A DNA stretch of 64,000 nt from Pseudomonas abietaniphila (GCF_039697315.1 NZ_CP155619.1:806001-870000), one strand, 5' to 3'; counted from the first letter of the stretch, positions 53,931 through 64,000 are shown. Program-made: numbers and translations. Notes: generated from the sequence alone by a model not told the origin.

Positions 53931-55865
53931 TCACGTTCTGAAGTGCGAGGTCATTTTTTGCAAATCGTGCCCCAGGGAAGCCAGTTCAATCGTTGCCGCA
54001 GCGCTTTCTTCGCTTGCCACCGCGGACTGATCGGCCACGTCACGAACGCTCAGAATGCTGCGATTGATTTCATCGGCCACAGCGCTTTGCTGCTCAGCGG
54101 CCGCCGATATCTGCAGGCTCATTTCCTGAATGGTCCCGATGGAGTGGTTGATCTGGGTGATGGCCTGCTCAGCCTTGTGCGCCAAATCGACAGTGTCCAA
54201 TGTGCGCTCGCGGCTGGACACCATCAACGTCGCTGCGGCCTGGGTACCTTGCTGCAAGGCAAGAATCAGCGTTTCGATTTCCTTGGTAGAGTCCTGTGTA
54301 CGCTGAGCCAGTGAACGCACCTCGTCGGCAACCACCGCAAAACCGCGCCCCTGCTCGCCTGCCCTTGCGGCTTCGATGGCCGCGTTCAACGCCAGCAAGT
54401 TGGTTTGTTCCGCGACTGCTTTAATCACGTCAATGACTTTGCCGATTTGCTCACTGTCCTGAGTCAATACGTTCATGGCGCCACCCAGATCCTCGATGGC
54501 ATGAGCCAGCTCGCTGATCTGAAGGGTGGCCTGCTTGACGACGGCGCCGCCGTGACGTGCCTGCTCTTCGGCCAGGGTTGCCGCGGCCGAGGCATCGGTG
54601 GTGTTGCGCGCAACCTCCTGGACGGTGGAGGCCATCTCGTGCATCGCGGTGGCCACTTGATCCACCTCGACTTTTTGCTGACGAACACCCGCGCTGGTCT
54701 GCTCGCTCATCGCCGACAGCTTTTCAGCAGACGTCGAGATCTGCGTCACACCCATGCCAATGCCTTGCACCAGCGTGTTCAGGTTTTGGGCCATGTCCTG
54801 CATCGCATTTTGAAGATCGCCCAGCTCATCGCGGCGCGATGACTTGGCCTGCACCGTGAGATCACCTTTGGCGATCCGTCGAGCCAGCTCGACAGTGAGC
54901 GCGAGCGGTGCGGTGATCTGGCGTGAAATAACGACCGAGGCCACCAGTCCTACCAGCAACGCGACCAGGGCCAAAACAGCCACCTGGATAAACGCACTCT
55001 GCTGATCGGCACGCGCCAGGCTTTGCTGGGTGTCCATCAAGCCGGTCATGATTTTATCCATGGCGTCGCTTTCCTGATCCACTTGCTGGCGCAGGCTTTG
55101 CTTCTGCTCAAACAGCGCAGCGACTTGAACCAGCACGTCGCGGTATTGACGCATGCCGGCGTAGGCTTCCTCCAGCTGAACGGAAAGTGCAGCAGGCAGG
55201 CTGGTACGGGCTTTGACGATCTCGTTCAAAAAACCGTCGGTTGTGGCGAGCAGCGCTGTTTTGTTGGTCGCGTCAGGAACAGCGATGTAGCGACGCAAGA
55301 CAAGACGAAACATCGTCATGCCATTGCGTAAATCAGCGACCGTGCGCAGCTCAGCGACGCGCTCGGTGCCCGGCTGCTCCAGTGCACGGGCATTGGTTGT
55401 TTCAAGCAGTTGAGCGAAGGTGCTTCCAAACTTGTCAGACAACGCCGTTAGCGGCTTGAGCGAATCGCTGGTGGACTTATCGGTATCGACCAGTCGATTG
55501 ACCTTTTGGTCGTAGGAAACTGTCCTGGTCTGCAACTGGGTAAGGGCTAGCTGATTCTCCGCACGTGTCAGTGACAGCAAGGCCTTTGAGATAAGCCCTT
55601 GCAGGGTACCGAGCTGGGTGCGGTATGCCTCAAGAGCGGCCGGATCGGCGGACGCTTCGTACTGTTTCTCTGAGAGACGCACGTCCTGTGCGGCATCGTT
55701 GAGCGTACCGATCAGGCGTGTGGTATCCAAACGATCAACGAGGATGTTGTTACTGGTGTAACCGACGAAAGCAACCGCCAGCACTGCCAGCAACAGGATG
55801 CCAAACCCGATTCCCAGCTTTCGGGAAACTCTTAAATTGTCCAGAAATCTCACTTGCTTCGTCAT
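53931..55865 (-). CDS. Methyl-accepting chemotaxis protein, HBM-type
   Basis: A 644-residue chemoreceptor. It has a membrane segment at about 15-37 ([20 protein letters not shown]), a long all-helical periplasmic region of about 250 residues, which fits the helical bimodular (HBM) sensor domain, a second membrane segment ([20 protein letters not shown]), a HAMP domain and a signalling hairpin with the highly conserved tip [23 protein letters not shown] receptors in Pseudomonas sense small organic acids such as citric acid cycle intermediates; the ligand here is not known. The gene is monocistronic and convergent with the RpiR gene. Confidence 0.9.
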   Translation of the reverse strand: MTKQVRFLDNLRVSRKLGIGFGILLLAVLAVAFVGYTSNNILVDRLDTTRLIGTLNDAAQDVRLSEKQYEASADPAALEAYRTQLGTLQGLISKALLSLTRAENQLALTQLQTRTVSYDQKVNRLVDTDKSTSDSLKPLTALSDKFGSTFAQLLETTNARALEQPGTERVAELRTVADLRNGMTMFRLVLRRYIAVPDATNKTALLATTDGFLNEIVKARTSLPAALSVQLEEAYAGMRQYRDVLVQVAALFEQKQSLRQQVDQESDAMDKIMTGLMDTQQSLARADQQSAFIQVAVLALVALLVGLVASVVISRQITAPLALTVELARRIAKGDLTVQAKSSRRDELGDLQNAMQDMAQNLNTLVQGIGMGVTQISTSAEKLSAMSEQTSAGVRQQKVEVDQVATAMHEMASTVQEVARNTTDASAAATLAEEQARHGGAVVKQATLQISELAHAIEDLGGAMNVLTQDSEQIGKVIDVIKAVAEQTNLLALNAAIEAARAGEQGRGFAVVADEVRSLAQRTQDSTKEIETLILALQQGTQAAATLMVSSRERTLDTVDLAHKAEQAITQINHSIGTIQEMSLQISAAAEQQSAVADEINRSILSVRDVADQSAVASEESAAATIELASLGHDLQKMTSHFRT

Positions 55866-56411
55866 TTTTCAGCCCCAAAACGCCAGCACGTATCAGTCCG
55901 TGAGGCACGAGATTAATTCCGGCAACCACCGTTGCCTTCAACGGGTTTGGGGGCGTCATCCAAAGCGATGTTCAGGGTCAATTTCAAGGTAAATGGCGGA
56001 ACGGCTGCACCCAATCAGGTGAGCTGAGTTCAGGCGAGCCCGAACAGATGCACACCACCCCATCACCTCGAACTGCATGTATCGAACACGCTTAAAGGTT
56101 TCAGCCCTTGCATTCGGCGAGGATGCTATGGGCTTTGGATAAGGTTGTACATCGATTTATTTTTGTATAACTTTTGAACTTTTTAACGATCAAGAAAGCA
56201 CTTTGCCATCACGCGGCGGTTCGCCTACGTAAAGGCGTTCCAGGGTCGAATCCAGGTCCGACACGTTGCTGCCGCTGCTCAACCGAGAATGCTTTTCAAG
56301 AGAGGGGCTGGGATAAGAATGGTGTGTTTGCGTCAAACAGCAGGAGGGTGGGTTGTCTCGGGCAGAGCAATGCATGCCTGATCTGCGATTGCGCAGACCA
56401 GGCAGTGTGAA
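55866..56411. other. Intergenic region, 546 bp
   Basis: Upstream of the chemoreceptor and downstream of the DJ-1/PfpI gene, both on the minus strand. It should hold the chemoreceptor promoter; a stretch near 56150-56190 is AT-rich. A segment near 56220-56265 looks a little like a tRNA T-arm, but its stems do not pair. No gene is recognised. Confidence 0.35.
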
Positions 56412-57104
56412 TCAGGCTGATTGTTCCTGTTTCAGGCGTTTGAGCAGTGCTTGAGCCACCGCCTCCGACGACGCTGGATTCTGACCTGTGATCAGGTGCC
56501 CGTCTTCCACCACGTAGCTGGCCCAATCTGCGGCCTTGGAGTAATTGCCGCCTTTGGCCCGTAGCATGTCTTCGACGAGAAAGGGCACGACCTGAGTCAA
56601 CCCGACCGCCTCTTCCTCAGAGTTGGTAAATCCGGTGACCTTCTTGCCCTTCACCACCGGATGGCCATCCGGGGCGTTGACGTTCTTCAATACGCCCGGC
56701 GCATGGCACACGGCGGCAACCGGCTTGTTGGCCGCATAGAACGCTTCGATCAGCGTTTTGGAGTCTGTGTCTTCGGCCAGGTCCCACAGAGGGCCATGGC
56801 CGCCGGGGTAAAACACCGCATCGAAATCGTAGGGGTCGATCTCGCTCAATGGCACGGTATTGGCCAATGCGGCCTGTGCCTCGCGGTCCTTGCTGAAACG
56901 GCGGGTGGCCTCGGTCTGGGCATCGGGTTCGTCGCTTTTAGGATCTAAGGGCGGCTGTCCGCCCTTGGGTGAAGACAAGGTAATCTCGGCGTTGGCGTCG
57001 ACGAATGCGTAATACGGGGCCGCAAACTCTTCCAGCCAGAAGCCGGTCTTTTTGCCAGTGTCGCCAAGCTGGTCGTGAGAGGTAAGCACCATGAGGATTT
57101 TCAT
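56412..57104 (-). CDS. DJ-1/PfpI-family protein (type 1 glutamine amidotransferase-like)
   Basis: A 230-residue protein beginning MKILMVLTSHDQLGDTGKKT, with FYPGGHGPLWDLA and the nucleophile elbow AVCHAPGVLKNV, ending near VEDGHLITGQNPASS. This is the HchA/Hsp31-like branch of the DJ-1/PfpI superfamily, whose members act as glyoxalase III or protein/nucleotide deglycases or chaperones; activity on methylglyoxal is plausible but not proven. AGGAG lies ten bases before the ATG. It is a single gene. Confidence 0.85.
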   Translation of the reverse strand: MKILMVLTSHDQLGDTGKKTGFWLEEFAAPYYAFVDANAEITLSSPKGGQPPLDPKSDEPDAQTEATRRFSKDREAQAALANTVPLSEIDPYDFDAVFYPGGHGPLWDLAEDTDSKTLIEAFYAANKPVAAVCHAPGVLKNVNAPDGHPVVKGKKVTGFTNSEEEAVGLTQVVPFLVEDMLRAKGGNYSKAADWASYVVEDGHLITGQNPASSEAVAQALLKRLKQEQSA

Positions 57105-57312
57105 ACGAACCGGTCTCCTTGCGAAATAAGGCAGCACAATGTTGCGCCGCGTTACTGTCAGAGACCTTGGGCGCGCAGACGTTCAAGTCGATTCACGGGC
57201 CGCGAGGGCATGTCTGCGGTTCTATCTCCCTGACAGCGGCCTGACGCCCCCCGGTTAGTTCTGGCACTGACGCGTTGCGCCCACGAGCAACTCAAGGCGC
57301 GACTGTGTGCCC

Positions 57313-59910
57313 TCAGGCATTGTCACGGGACTCGCCACAGAGCTGCGAAAGGCTTGCCGCGAGCTCGTTCTTGCGAAACGGCTTGGTGAGCCGCGGAAGA
57401 TCAGGGTCAAGCCCCTCTCGTTCTGCATAGCCGGAGACCAGCAGGATCGCGGTTCCCGGCCTGGAGGTACGGACCACCCTGGCCAGGTCGGTGCCGTTGA
57501 TGCCCGGCATGAGATGGTCTGTTACAAGCAGGTCGAACGCCTCCCCGGCCTCTATCAGCTCGAGCGCTTCCTCGCCTGAGGCCGCCTCGACCACGCGATA
57601 ACCCAGCTCGGCCAGCATGTACGACGTACTGGTACGCACCAGTTCTTCATCGTCGACCAACAGCGCGAGCCCGCGTGTCAGCTGAGGCTCCACTGCCTCC
57701 ATGATGCGCAACGCCGGCGCCGGCCCGGTTGTGCTGCGCGCAAGCCATAGCTCCACGTTCGTGCCGAGACCGGGTGCGCTCTGAATCGTAAGCGCACCGT
57801 TGAGCTGCGATGCCAGCCCATGCACCATCGAAAGCCCCAGGCCGGTGCCTTTGCCGACACCCTTGGTGGAAAAGAAGGGCTCAACCGCGCGCGCGAGCGT
57901 CGCCGCGTCCATGCCAATGCCGGTGTCCGCGACAGACAGACACAGGTATTCCCCCGGCGGAAGCTTGGAACGGTGCTCCACGCCGACCCGCTCGGTGCTG
58001 GCAGAGATGCGCATCGTCCCCCCCTCGAGCATCGCGTCCCGCGCGTTGACGGAGAGATTGAGAAGGGCCATTTCCAACTGGTTCAAATCTGCAATGGCGG
58101 GAGGCAGATCCTCTGGCACATCGACGACAACCTTGATTTGCGGGCCGGTCGTGCTGGCCACGAGATCGCCCATATCGCTGACCAGCTTCGCCACGTCGAC
58201 GGGAACCGTACGCAGCGGTTGACGACGTGCGAAGGCAAGCAACCTTTGCACGAGTGTCTTCGCACGTTCAGCCGATTGCACCGCGCCAGAAATAAGCCGC
58301 TGCTCTCGTTCGCCGCCGACGCCTCGTCGCTGAAGCATGTCGAGGGTGCCGACAATCGGGGTGAGCAGGTTGTTGAAATCGTGGGCCACGCCGCCCGTGA
58401 GCTGCCCCATGGCTTCCATCTTCTGGCTCTGACGCAACGCTTTTTGAGCCTCTTCCCGTTCGGCAATGGCTTGCGCAATCCTGCCTTCAAGCGTGGCATT
58501 GAGTTCTCGCAGCTTCTCTTCGGCAGCCTTGCGCGGGGTGATCTCGATCGCAGTGCCGGTGACGCGCAAGCAGCGGCCGGCCGCATCGAAAACGCCCCGC
58601 CCCTTGGCCGCAACCCAGCGCACAATGCCGTCCTCCCGGCCAATCGTGCGATAGTCGACGTCGTAGAGGGCGCGACGCTCAGGGTCAGCGGCTGCCGTGA
58701 AGGCTTCAATCGTCGCGTCCCGATCCTCGGGATGCAATCCGTCGTAGAAGTCTTGCAACGTGACCGGCACATCAGCCGAGATGCCGAACATCGCTTTGGT
58801 TTGTGACGGCCAGACCAAGGTGTTCTGAACGAAATCCACATCCCAGAAACCCACATCGGCATGGTCAACGGCCAGACGCAATCGCGCTTCGCTGATCCGG
58901 ATCGCGGAGTCGGCTCGAGCACGATGCACGACCAGCCCGACTGTTTGAACCACGAAGTCAATGATCTCGATATCCGCCGGCATCGGCTCGCGCTGCTCAG
59001 GGTGGTACAGGACGAAAGCGCCCAGCATGGCGCCTTGCGCAGAACGGATCGGGATTGACCAGCGCACGTGCAGCCCGTGGCCTGCGCCCAGATCCCGAAA
59101 CTCGCGCCAGCATGCAGCATTGATGAGATCAGCCACCGGCTTGGCCGCATGGCGACCCGTCGGCGAGCCGAGGGCGATGCCCTTTATGAGGTCGATGTAA
59201 GCGTGGGGCAGGCTCGGACCCGCGCAATGCTCCACGCGCTGCGCGTCTTCATTCAACAACAGGATGCTGCCTGAAAAGCCCGACGTGGATAGCGCGTCCA
59301 CCTCACGAACGATCGCATCCAGCGTAACGTCGAGGGCTGTTTCTCCTACGGCCAGTGCCAGAATCCGGTTCTGTGCAGCCGCCACGGCCGCCCCGCGATT
59401 ACGCGCCTGGGTCAGGCGCGCATTCTCGATGGCGATCGTCGCCAGTCGCGCCAGACTTTCCAGCCGTTTGACGGTGTCGGGGTCGTGGTCGCGCACTTGC
59501 GACCAGTACGCGCCAAGCGCCGCAACCGGAACAGGTTTGCCGATGGGCACCATCACCACGCTGCGAACGAAGGTCGGCGCGTAGGCTTCCTTGGGAATAC
59601 GTGGATCGAGTCGCACGTCACGGATCGCTACCGTCTCGCAGCGACGCATCGCCCAACCTGAGATGCAGTGGTCAAGCAAAAAGCTCTGACCTTGCCAGAG
59701 AGGCGAAATAGCGTCCTCGGCAACATAAAAGCAGCGTCCATCATTTTCGATGACGACCGCGACGCCTTCCGCGCCTATCGTGGCGCGCGCCGTGTCTCTC
59801 AGCACAGCGACGACCTCATCCACCGAAGCCGCCATAGCCAGCCGCTCACTGGCATTGAGCACATGAAACAAGCGGTCGTCGCCGATCATATCCACCGGAA
59901 CAGTAGGCAA
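57313..59910 (-). CDS. GAF-GAF-PAS hybrid histidine kinase with receiver domain
   Basis: A cytoplasmic, 865-residue sensor kinase without membrane segments. Order: GAF (about 15-165), GAF (about 180-330), PAS with PAC (about 340-460), coiled coil, histidine kinase with phospho-acceptor His510 (GGVAHDFNNLL), the N-box with Asn622, G-boxes (ADTGIGM, GKGTGLGLSM), then a receiver domain with Asp798 (LLVTDHLMPG). TTG is the start, set by GGGAG. The receptor half probably binds a small molecule or senses redox state. The output is unknown: no separate response regulator lies beside it. Confidence 0.88.
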   Translation of the reverse strand: MPTVPVDMIGDDRLFHVLNASERLAMAASVDEVVAVLRDTARATIGAEGVAVVIENDGRCFYVAEDAISPLWQGQSFLLDHCISGWAMRRCETVAIRDVRLDPRIPKEAYAPTFVRSVVMVPIGKPVPVAALGAYWSQVRDHDPDTVKRLESLARLATIAIENARLTQARNRGAAVAAAQNRILALAVGETALDVTLDAIVREVDALSTSGFSGSILLLNEDAQRVEHCAGPSLPHAYIDLIKGIALGSPTGRHAAKPVADLINAACWREFRDLGAGHGLHVRWSIPIRSAQGAMLGAFVLYHPEQREPMPADIEIIDFVVQTVGLVVHRARADSAIRISEARLRLAVDHADVGFWDVDFVQNTLVWPSQTKAMFGISADVPVTLQDFYDGLHPEDRDATIEAFTAAADPERRALYDVDYRTIGREDGIVRWVAAKGRGVFDAAGRCLRVTGTAIEITPRKAAEEKLRELNATLEGRIAQAIAEREEAQKALRQSQKMEAMGQLTGGVAHDFNNLLTPIVGTLDMLQRRGVGGEREQRLISGAVQSAERAKTLVQRLLAFARRQPLRTVPVDVAKLVSDMGDLVASTTGPQIKVVVDVPEDLPPAIADLNQLEMALLNLSVNARDAMLEGGTMRISASTERVGVEHRSKLPPGEYLCLSVADTGIGMDAATLARAVEPFFSTKGVGKGTGLGLSMVHGLASQLNGALTIQSAPGLGTNVELWLARSTTGPAPALRIMEAVEPQLTRGLALLVDDEELVRTSTSYMLAELGYRVVEAASGEEALELIEAGEAFDLLVTDHLMPGINGTDLARVVRTSRPGTAILLVSGYAEREGLDPDLPRLTKPFRKNELAASLSQLCGESRDNA

Positions 59911-60240
59911 ACGGATCTCCCAATGGCCGCAGCGTCTTTTTCTGCGGTCTGGTTCAAATAAAGGTGGGGAAAGAGGTGCTGAAGCGCAACCCTCTCTTTA
60001 CGGCATGTCCGGATTTCAGTGTCTCAGAAAAGCAACTATCAAGCATCATCGTGACGGTGCTGTGCGACCAACAGCAAACGGTCAGAGACGGACACTGAGG
60101 TCATCGCGCTATGTGGGCCAGCACACAGACGACTTCCACTGCAGAGGTCATGATCGAATCACGGGCGCAAAAGCCCGGGTTTATCGCTCGCAATGGCGGT
60201 ACCGTTTGCAGGTCCTTTGCCCCGATGAGTGACGATACTC
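59911..60240. other. Intergenic region, 330 bp
   Basis: Divergent region between the hybrid kinase (minus) and the small unknown gene (plus). AAAGAGG (59970-59976) and CCTCTTT (59991-59997) form a short hairpin. No gene is recognised. Confidence 0.35.
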
Positions 60241-60669
60241 ATGCCAAATGATGAACGAAGACGCAGCGCACCGCTGCTAAAGGCAGTGGGAAGCGATCAT
60301 TCCAGCGCCATTCAAGTGTCCGAAGAGTTCGCGCAGACACTGGAACAGATGCGTGCGGTGCTCACACCGATACTGGGCCCGCAGGCCGTAGCCGCGCTGT
60401 ATCGACGCTGCCTTCACCTCTGCGCTGCGACCCATCCGTGTTTCGAATCTCTCTGCGAGACCGAAGAAACCGCCATGAATACCCTGCCTTTCAAAACGAT
60501 GCTGGCTCAGCAAAGCAGTGCAGAGGCTCGTCGACGGGGTGATGCGCTGGTCACCACCTTCCATACCTTGTTGGCTTCCCTGATCGGCCCCGCGCTCACT
60601 GAGCAACTGTTGGGCGATTGCACGGCAATCTCCAAGGATCGCAACGATCGCCAGAGCAGTGCCGACTGA
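60241..60669 (+). CDS. Hypothetical protein, helical
   Basis: A 142-residue protein that I do not recognise. It is mainly helical (EFAQTLEQMRAVLTPILGPQ, LVTTFHTLLASLIGPALTEQ), with three Cys near 60-75 (CLHLCAATHPCFESLC). It has no signal peptide or membrane segment. An in-frame GTG four codons earlier is an alternative start, and the ribosome binding site is weak. It lies 104 bp before the GGDEF-histidine kinase gene on the same strand and may be an operon partner or a modulator of it. Confidence 0.5.
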   Translation: MPNDERRRSAPLLKAVGSDHSSAIQVSEEFAQTLEQMRAVLTPILGPQAVAALYRRCLHLCAATHPCFESLCETEETAMNTLPFKTMLAQQSSAEARRRGDALVTTFHTLLASLIGPALTEQLLGDCTAISKDRNDRQSSAD

Positions 60670-60772
60670 GCAGCAAACCACGTATCAAACGCCTGATCAC
60701 GGGCGTGTCCGAGAAACTCAAAGGCGCGTAAGGGCGAATGGATTTCCCGCGCGACACTGACGGAGCACTGTC

Positions 60773-62179
60773 ATGAAACCTCCCCTTGACCCCGAACAGC
60801 TGTTGGCCATCAACGAACAACTCGTACTGGGCATGCTGCGGATTCAAAACGAGGTAGAAGCGACCGACAAAACCTTGCGGGAGATATTTCGCGTCGCCAG
60901 TCTCGACGAGTTAACCGGCTTGCCTAATCGTCGGGAGCTTCGAACACGACTGCAGCAGACCCTCGATCACGCGCAACAGTCCGGTGAACGCTTTGCGTTG
61001 CTGTTTCTGGATCTGAACGATTTAAAGCAGATAAACGACGCCTTCGGTCATGAGGCCGGGGATGCCGTGCTCATCGAAGCGGCGCGCTGCCTGACTGAGT
61101 GCGTTCGCGATCACGACACGGTCGCGCGATACGGCGGCGACGAGTTCGTCATCCTGCTCACCCGCTGCGTTTCCCACGCTGAGGCGTTGGCCGTCGCCGA
61201 TGACATCATCCAGCGCCTGCGCAATCCCAGGTTGATCAACGAGCATCAGCTGTTCATCAGCATGAGTATCGGCATCAGCATTTACCCACAGGACGGCGCC
61301 GATGCCCGAGCTCTGATCGCTAGCGCCGATGCTGCAATGTACCGGGTCAAACGCGCAAGGCTTGCAAGCGCTCCCAGCCAAGACCTGCAAATGTCTCAGA
61401 TGCGCGCGGCTAACAGCGCGCTGGTCATGGCTGCTCTGGACGCCCAGCTGTCGCAACAGCGTGCCGAAGCCACGCTGCAGCAGGAGAAATTTATCCTGGC
61501 CAAGGTCGCCCACGAATTGCGCGCGCCCCTGGCGCCGCTTTGCCTGAGCACAGAGATGCTCAGCCGTGTCGAACAAAAAGCGTTGCCACGGTTGCATGAG
61601 GTGATCGCAAGGCAGATAGAGCACTTGACCCGACTGGTTGACGATCTGGTCGACGTCACTCGAGTCCGTTCGGGAAAGATGCATCTGAGACGGACGACGG
61701 TGGAACTGTCGACGGTCATTCGGCAGGCGATCGATGTGTGCACACCTGCGATGAACGCGAGGCTCCAGATGCTTGAACTCCACTCGCCGAGCAGTGTGCT
61801 GTACGTCGATGGCGATCCGTTGAGACTCACCCAGGTGTTCACCAACCTGCTAGGCAACGCCTGCAAGTTTTCGCTGACCACCGGGGTGATTACCCTGTCG
61901 CTCAGCGCTGTCGACGGCTGGGCACAGGTGGAAATTGCAGACAATGGCGTGGGTATTTCCCCAGAAGCGCTGCCGACCATTTTCGAGCCGTTTGTCCAGG
62001 ACCCACACTCACGAAGCGTTAACAGCAAGGGCTTGGGGATCGGATTGACGGTAGTACGCGAACTGGTTGAGGCGCATGGTGGCTGCGTGGTCGCCCATAG
62101 CGGCGGACTGGGGTTGGGCTGCGCCTTCACCGTACGGCTGCCACTTGCGGAGCTCAGTCTATTGATCGGCGAGGCATAA
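60773..62179 (+). CDS. GGDEF-histidine kinase fusion protein
   Basis: A 468-residue cytoplasmic protein joining a diguanylate cyclase to a histidine kinase. Residues 40-195 form the GGDEF domain, with the intact active site GGDEF (121-125) and an RxxD inhibitory site (Arg112-Asp115). After a coiled coil, the kinase part has the H-box AHELRAPLAPL (His247), the N-box NLLGNACKFS (Asn362), DNGVGIS and GLGIGLTVV. There is no receiver, PAS or membrane domain. Both outputs look active by motif. The order, cyclase first and kinase last, is uncommon. Confidence 0.82.
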   Translation: MKPPLDPEQLLAINEQLVLGMLRIQNEVEATDKTLREIFRVASLDELTGLPNRRELRTRLQQTLDHAQQSGERFALLFLDLNDLKQINDAFGHEAGDAVLIEAARCLTECVRDHDTVARYGGDEFVILLTRCVSHAEALAVADDIIQRLRNPRLINEHQLFISMSIGISIYPQDGADARALIASADAAMYRVKRARLASAPSQDLQMSQMRAANSALVMAALDAQLSQQRAEATLQQEKFILAKVAHELRAPLAPLCLSTEMLSRVEQKALPRLHEVIARQIEHLTRLVDDLVDVTRVRSGKMHLRRTTVELSTVIRQAIDVCTPAMNARLQMLELHSPSSVLYVDGDPLRLTQVFTNLLGNACKFSLTTGVITLSLSAVDGWAQVEIADNGVGISPEALPTIFEPFVQDPHSRSVNSKGLGIGLTVVRELVEAHGGCVVAHSGGLGLGCAFTVRLPLAELSLLIGEA

Positions 62180-62340
62180 CGCTGGTCGTCGGCGCTCATC
62201 ATAGAGCGCTCTTGGCATGAATGAGGATGAGTGCAGCTTGCAGCACTGACAGATTGGCGGCCTTCAAATACGGCCGGACGGGTGAGAGCCACTTGGGATT
62301 CAGCGACGACGGCAGTGAACCGGGTCACAATGAGGTGAAA

Positions 62341-62367
62341 TAAAAAAGCCACGACATGATCGTGGCT
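62341..62367 (-). terminator. Rho-independent terminator after DUF3509 gene
   Basis: Read on the minus strand, AGCCACGA and TCGTGGCT (62360-62367 and 62347-62354) form an 8-bp stem with a CATGA loop, followed by a T run (complement of A at 62342-62347). It is 30 bp past the stop. Confidence 0.85.
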
Positions 62368-62396
62368 GAAGGAGAGTTGGTGTTGAGGCGCTTGGG

Positions 62397-62675
62397 TTAT
62401 CGCGATACGTAGGTAGGCATATCGAACCGTTGTTGACTCTGAAGCGCCGTGATCGCAGGCAAATTCTCGGGCGTCACTGCCATATCACGTCTAATAGAGC
62501 TGATTAACCACTCCATCTGAAGGGCGTTGTGGAGCTGCATATGCGAAATCGCCCGGGTAATTGTGCTTCCGCTGCCATCTTTGATTTCAAATAACACGCC
62601 GCCATCAGGCCGATTTCTGGTACTGGTCTGAAAGCCTGCAAACGCGGAGGTCAGTCGATCGAAATGATTAGTCAC
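62397..62675 (-). CDS. DUF3509-family protein
   Basis: A small protein of about 92 residues with the DUF3509 pattern known mainly from Pseudomonas: an N-terminal segment FDRLTSAFAGFQ, a GGVLFEIKDGSGSTITRAIS core, then LISSIRRDMAV. The function of the family is unknown. I use a GTG at 62675 because the residues before it (SNCYEHPT) do not look like the family, but a TTG start at 62723 would also keep the frame. A strong terminator follows. It is a single gene. Confidence 0.6.
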   Translation of the reverse strand: MTNHFDRLTSAFAGFQTSTRNRPDGGVLFEIKDGSGSTITRAISHMQLHNALQMEWLISSIRRDMAVTPENLPAITALQSQQRFDMPTYVSR

Positions 62676-62998
62676 GGTGGGATGCTCATAGCAGTTTGAT
62701 GAATGAAACTGATATCGCAGCAACTATGCCAACCTCAAATAAAAATAAAGTTATTTATAATCAATGAGTTATCGATAGCTATAAAAATATCGTCGGGCTT
62801 TTTGCCTGATTTGCTTCTGGATGTCTTGCATTACGCCAGTGGGTCTGCCTGATGGAGAGGGTGGGCTTGTGGCCGTAATCATCAGCCAGCGCGACAGTGA
62901 GTGTCAGGTGGGCATACAGACACTTGGCCCTGCTCTCCCCGGTTGCCGGGATAACAGATCTGACGGCCAAAGCCTGAACACCATTAAAGGGAGATTTG

Positions 62999-63778
62999 CT
63001 AACGCGGGCTCTTGTTCTCCGTGAGACAGTTGCCACCGTCGACCACGAGCAACTCGCCGGTGATATAGCTGGACTCAGGGGATGCGAGGAAGGCGACGGC
63101 CGCGGCTACCTCGTCCGGCCTACCCGCGCGCCCGACCGGAACATACTCCGCAGCGGCCAGTTCCTCCGGTGAACTGGACAGCGTTGCGATCCACCCGGGA
63201 GCAACAGCGTTCACCGTGACGCCATAAGGCGCAACTTCCAGAGCAAGGCTCATGTTCATCCCCACCATTCCCGCTTTCGCTGCGGCATAGGCGGCCTCGC
63301 CAGGATTACTCACTCGGGTGCCGGTTGTGGAACTGATGTTGATGATGCGGCCATATCGTCGACGCTGCATTCCCGGCAACACAGAGCGGGTCAGCAAAAA
63401 CGCGGTGGTCAGATTACGGGCAATCGAAGCGTTCCACACCTCAAGACTCATGCCAGCCACTTCAGAGAAGGGCTCGGCATCGCCTTGCATCGCCATGCCT
63501 GCGTTGTTCACCAGCACATCCACTCGTCCCCAGAGTGATTCAGACCACGTCACCAGTTCGATGACCTGGGACTGATCTGTAAGATCTGCAGCGCGACCTT
63601 CCACTTCATAACCCGCCGCGCTCAGGTCCGCGACGCGGTCATGGATGCGAGCACTACTGCCGGTGATGATCAGCTTTGCGCCAAGATCGCCAAGCCGCCT
63701 GGCGATGGCGAACCCAATTCCCCCCTCGCTGCCCGCCCCACTGACCAGCGCGACGTGGCCCCTCAAATCATTGAACAT
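62999..63778 (-). CDS. SDR-family oxidoreductase (FabG-like)
   Basis: A 259-residue short-chain dehydrogenase. It has the cofactor motif [10 protein letters not shown] (13-22), NNAG (91-94), the catalytic Ser150, Tyr164 and Lys168 (YAAAK), and ends with VVDGG. The glycine-rich loop is one or two residues longer than usual. The substrate is unknown. AAGGGG precedes the ATG at 63778, so the 27-codon upstream extension is rejected. The gene is the last in the window; no partner is seen. Confidence 0.87.
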   Translation of the reverse strand: MFNDLRGHVALVSGAGSEGGIGFAIARRLGDLGAKLIITGSSARIHDRVADLSAAGYEVEGRAADLTDQSQVIELVTWSESLWGRVDVLVNNAGMAMQGDAEPFSEVAGMSLEVWNASIARNLTTAFLLTRSVLPGMQRRRYGRIINISSTTGTRVSNPGEAAYAAAKAGMVGMNMSLALEVAPYGVTVNAVAPGWIATLSSSPEELAAAEYVPVGRAGRPDEVAAAVAFLASPESSYITGELLVVDGGNCLTENKSPR

Positions 63779-64000
63779 TATCTGCCCCTTCAGACGTACT
63801 GATTGCAGCAGAGCGTAGACGCTTACGGACAGAATGAATGCACAGGGGACAGCCTGCATGTTGTCGTGACAGATGGCGTTGGGTATAGCGATAGCAGCGG
63901 CAGGAATCCGGTTGGTGATCCAGGCTGAGGTCCGACAAGGGGAAACGGCGTCATGCGACTCGACTTGCGCGCCCCTAACGGCGCTTAGGGCTGTGACGCT
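63779..64000. other. Right-end sequence without a recognised gene
   Basis: 222 bp upstream of the SDR gene to the window edge. It should hold its promoter. Nothing else was recognised. Confidence 0.3.

Noticed and set aside
56215..56275. Possible tRNA fragment (GGTCGAATCC-like T-arm)
   Set aside because: The arms that should pair do not, and no acceptor stem or anticodon arm can be drawn.
57820..58806. Open frame of 328 codons antisense to the hybrid histidine kinase
   Set aside because: No family pattern; the kinase on the minus strand has all expected boxes.

Overview
The window looks like a chromosomal stretch of a Pseudomonas species (gamma-proteobacterium). GC is high, most genes have AGGAG-type ribosome binding sites with some GTG and TTG starts, and the content is typical of an accessory catabolic region: many LysR, RpiR and AraC regulators, uptake systems for organic nitrogen and phosphorus, a DUF3509 protein (a Pseudomonas family) and an HBM-type chemoreceptor. 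No tRNA, rRNA, insertion sequence, integrase, CRISPR array or phage gene was seen. All calls come from reading sequence and protein motifs; no database search was run.

Layout. 1-6.4 kb: start of an RND efflux operon (adaptor plus truncated permease), a DUF3592 membrane protein, an XRE-cupin regulator divergent from a class II aldolase, a Ser/Gly-rich secreted protein and an exported M20 peptidase. 6.5-18.3 kb: a redox and hydrolase island with an F420-reductase-like protein, a SnoaL-like protein, an amidohydrolase with a Cys/His tail, XapX, two intact and one broken isochorismatase-family hydrolases, an SDR, twin LysR regulators and an OYE-LysR pair. 18.6-22.8 kb: a DUF417 (RclC-like) protein facing an RclR-like AraC regulator, an ABC exporter and a DUF1835-like remnant.

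22.9-29.2 kb: the most unusual unit. An RpiR regulator and a pair of GAAAC-N4-GTTTC operators precede a polar-amino-acid-type ABC binding protein, two permeases, three different DUF1989 proteins and allantoicase, with no ATPase gene. DUF1989 pairs are known as carboxyguanidine deiminases, so this looks like uptake and breakdown of a ureide or guanidino compound. 29.3-33.1 kb: an MFS transporter, a NUDIX hydrolase and a stretch of decayed genes (nucleotidyltransferase, TetR and LysR remnants).

33.2-46.8 kb: a large phosphonate region. It holds a three-gene 2-aminoethylphosphonate ABC transporter, phnW-phnX, a phosphonoacetaldehyde-reductase-like dehydrogenase, an OPA-type MFS carrier, a second phnX and three related LysR regulators. 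47-48.7 kb: an AraC regulator and an EamA transporter. 48.8-53.8 kb: an apparent cyanophycin-use locus with an exported cyanophycinase carrying SLH-like repeats, divergent from a basic-amino-acid binding protein, a zinc deacylase of the AstE/AspA group and an RpiR regulator.

53.9-64 kb: a chemoreceptor, a DJ-1/PfpI protein, a GAF-GAF-PAS hybrid histidine kinase, a small unknown protein, a GGDEF-histidine kinase fusion, DUF3509 and a second SDR.
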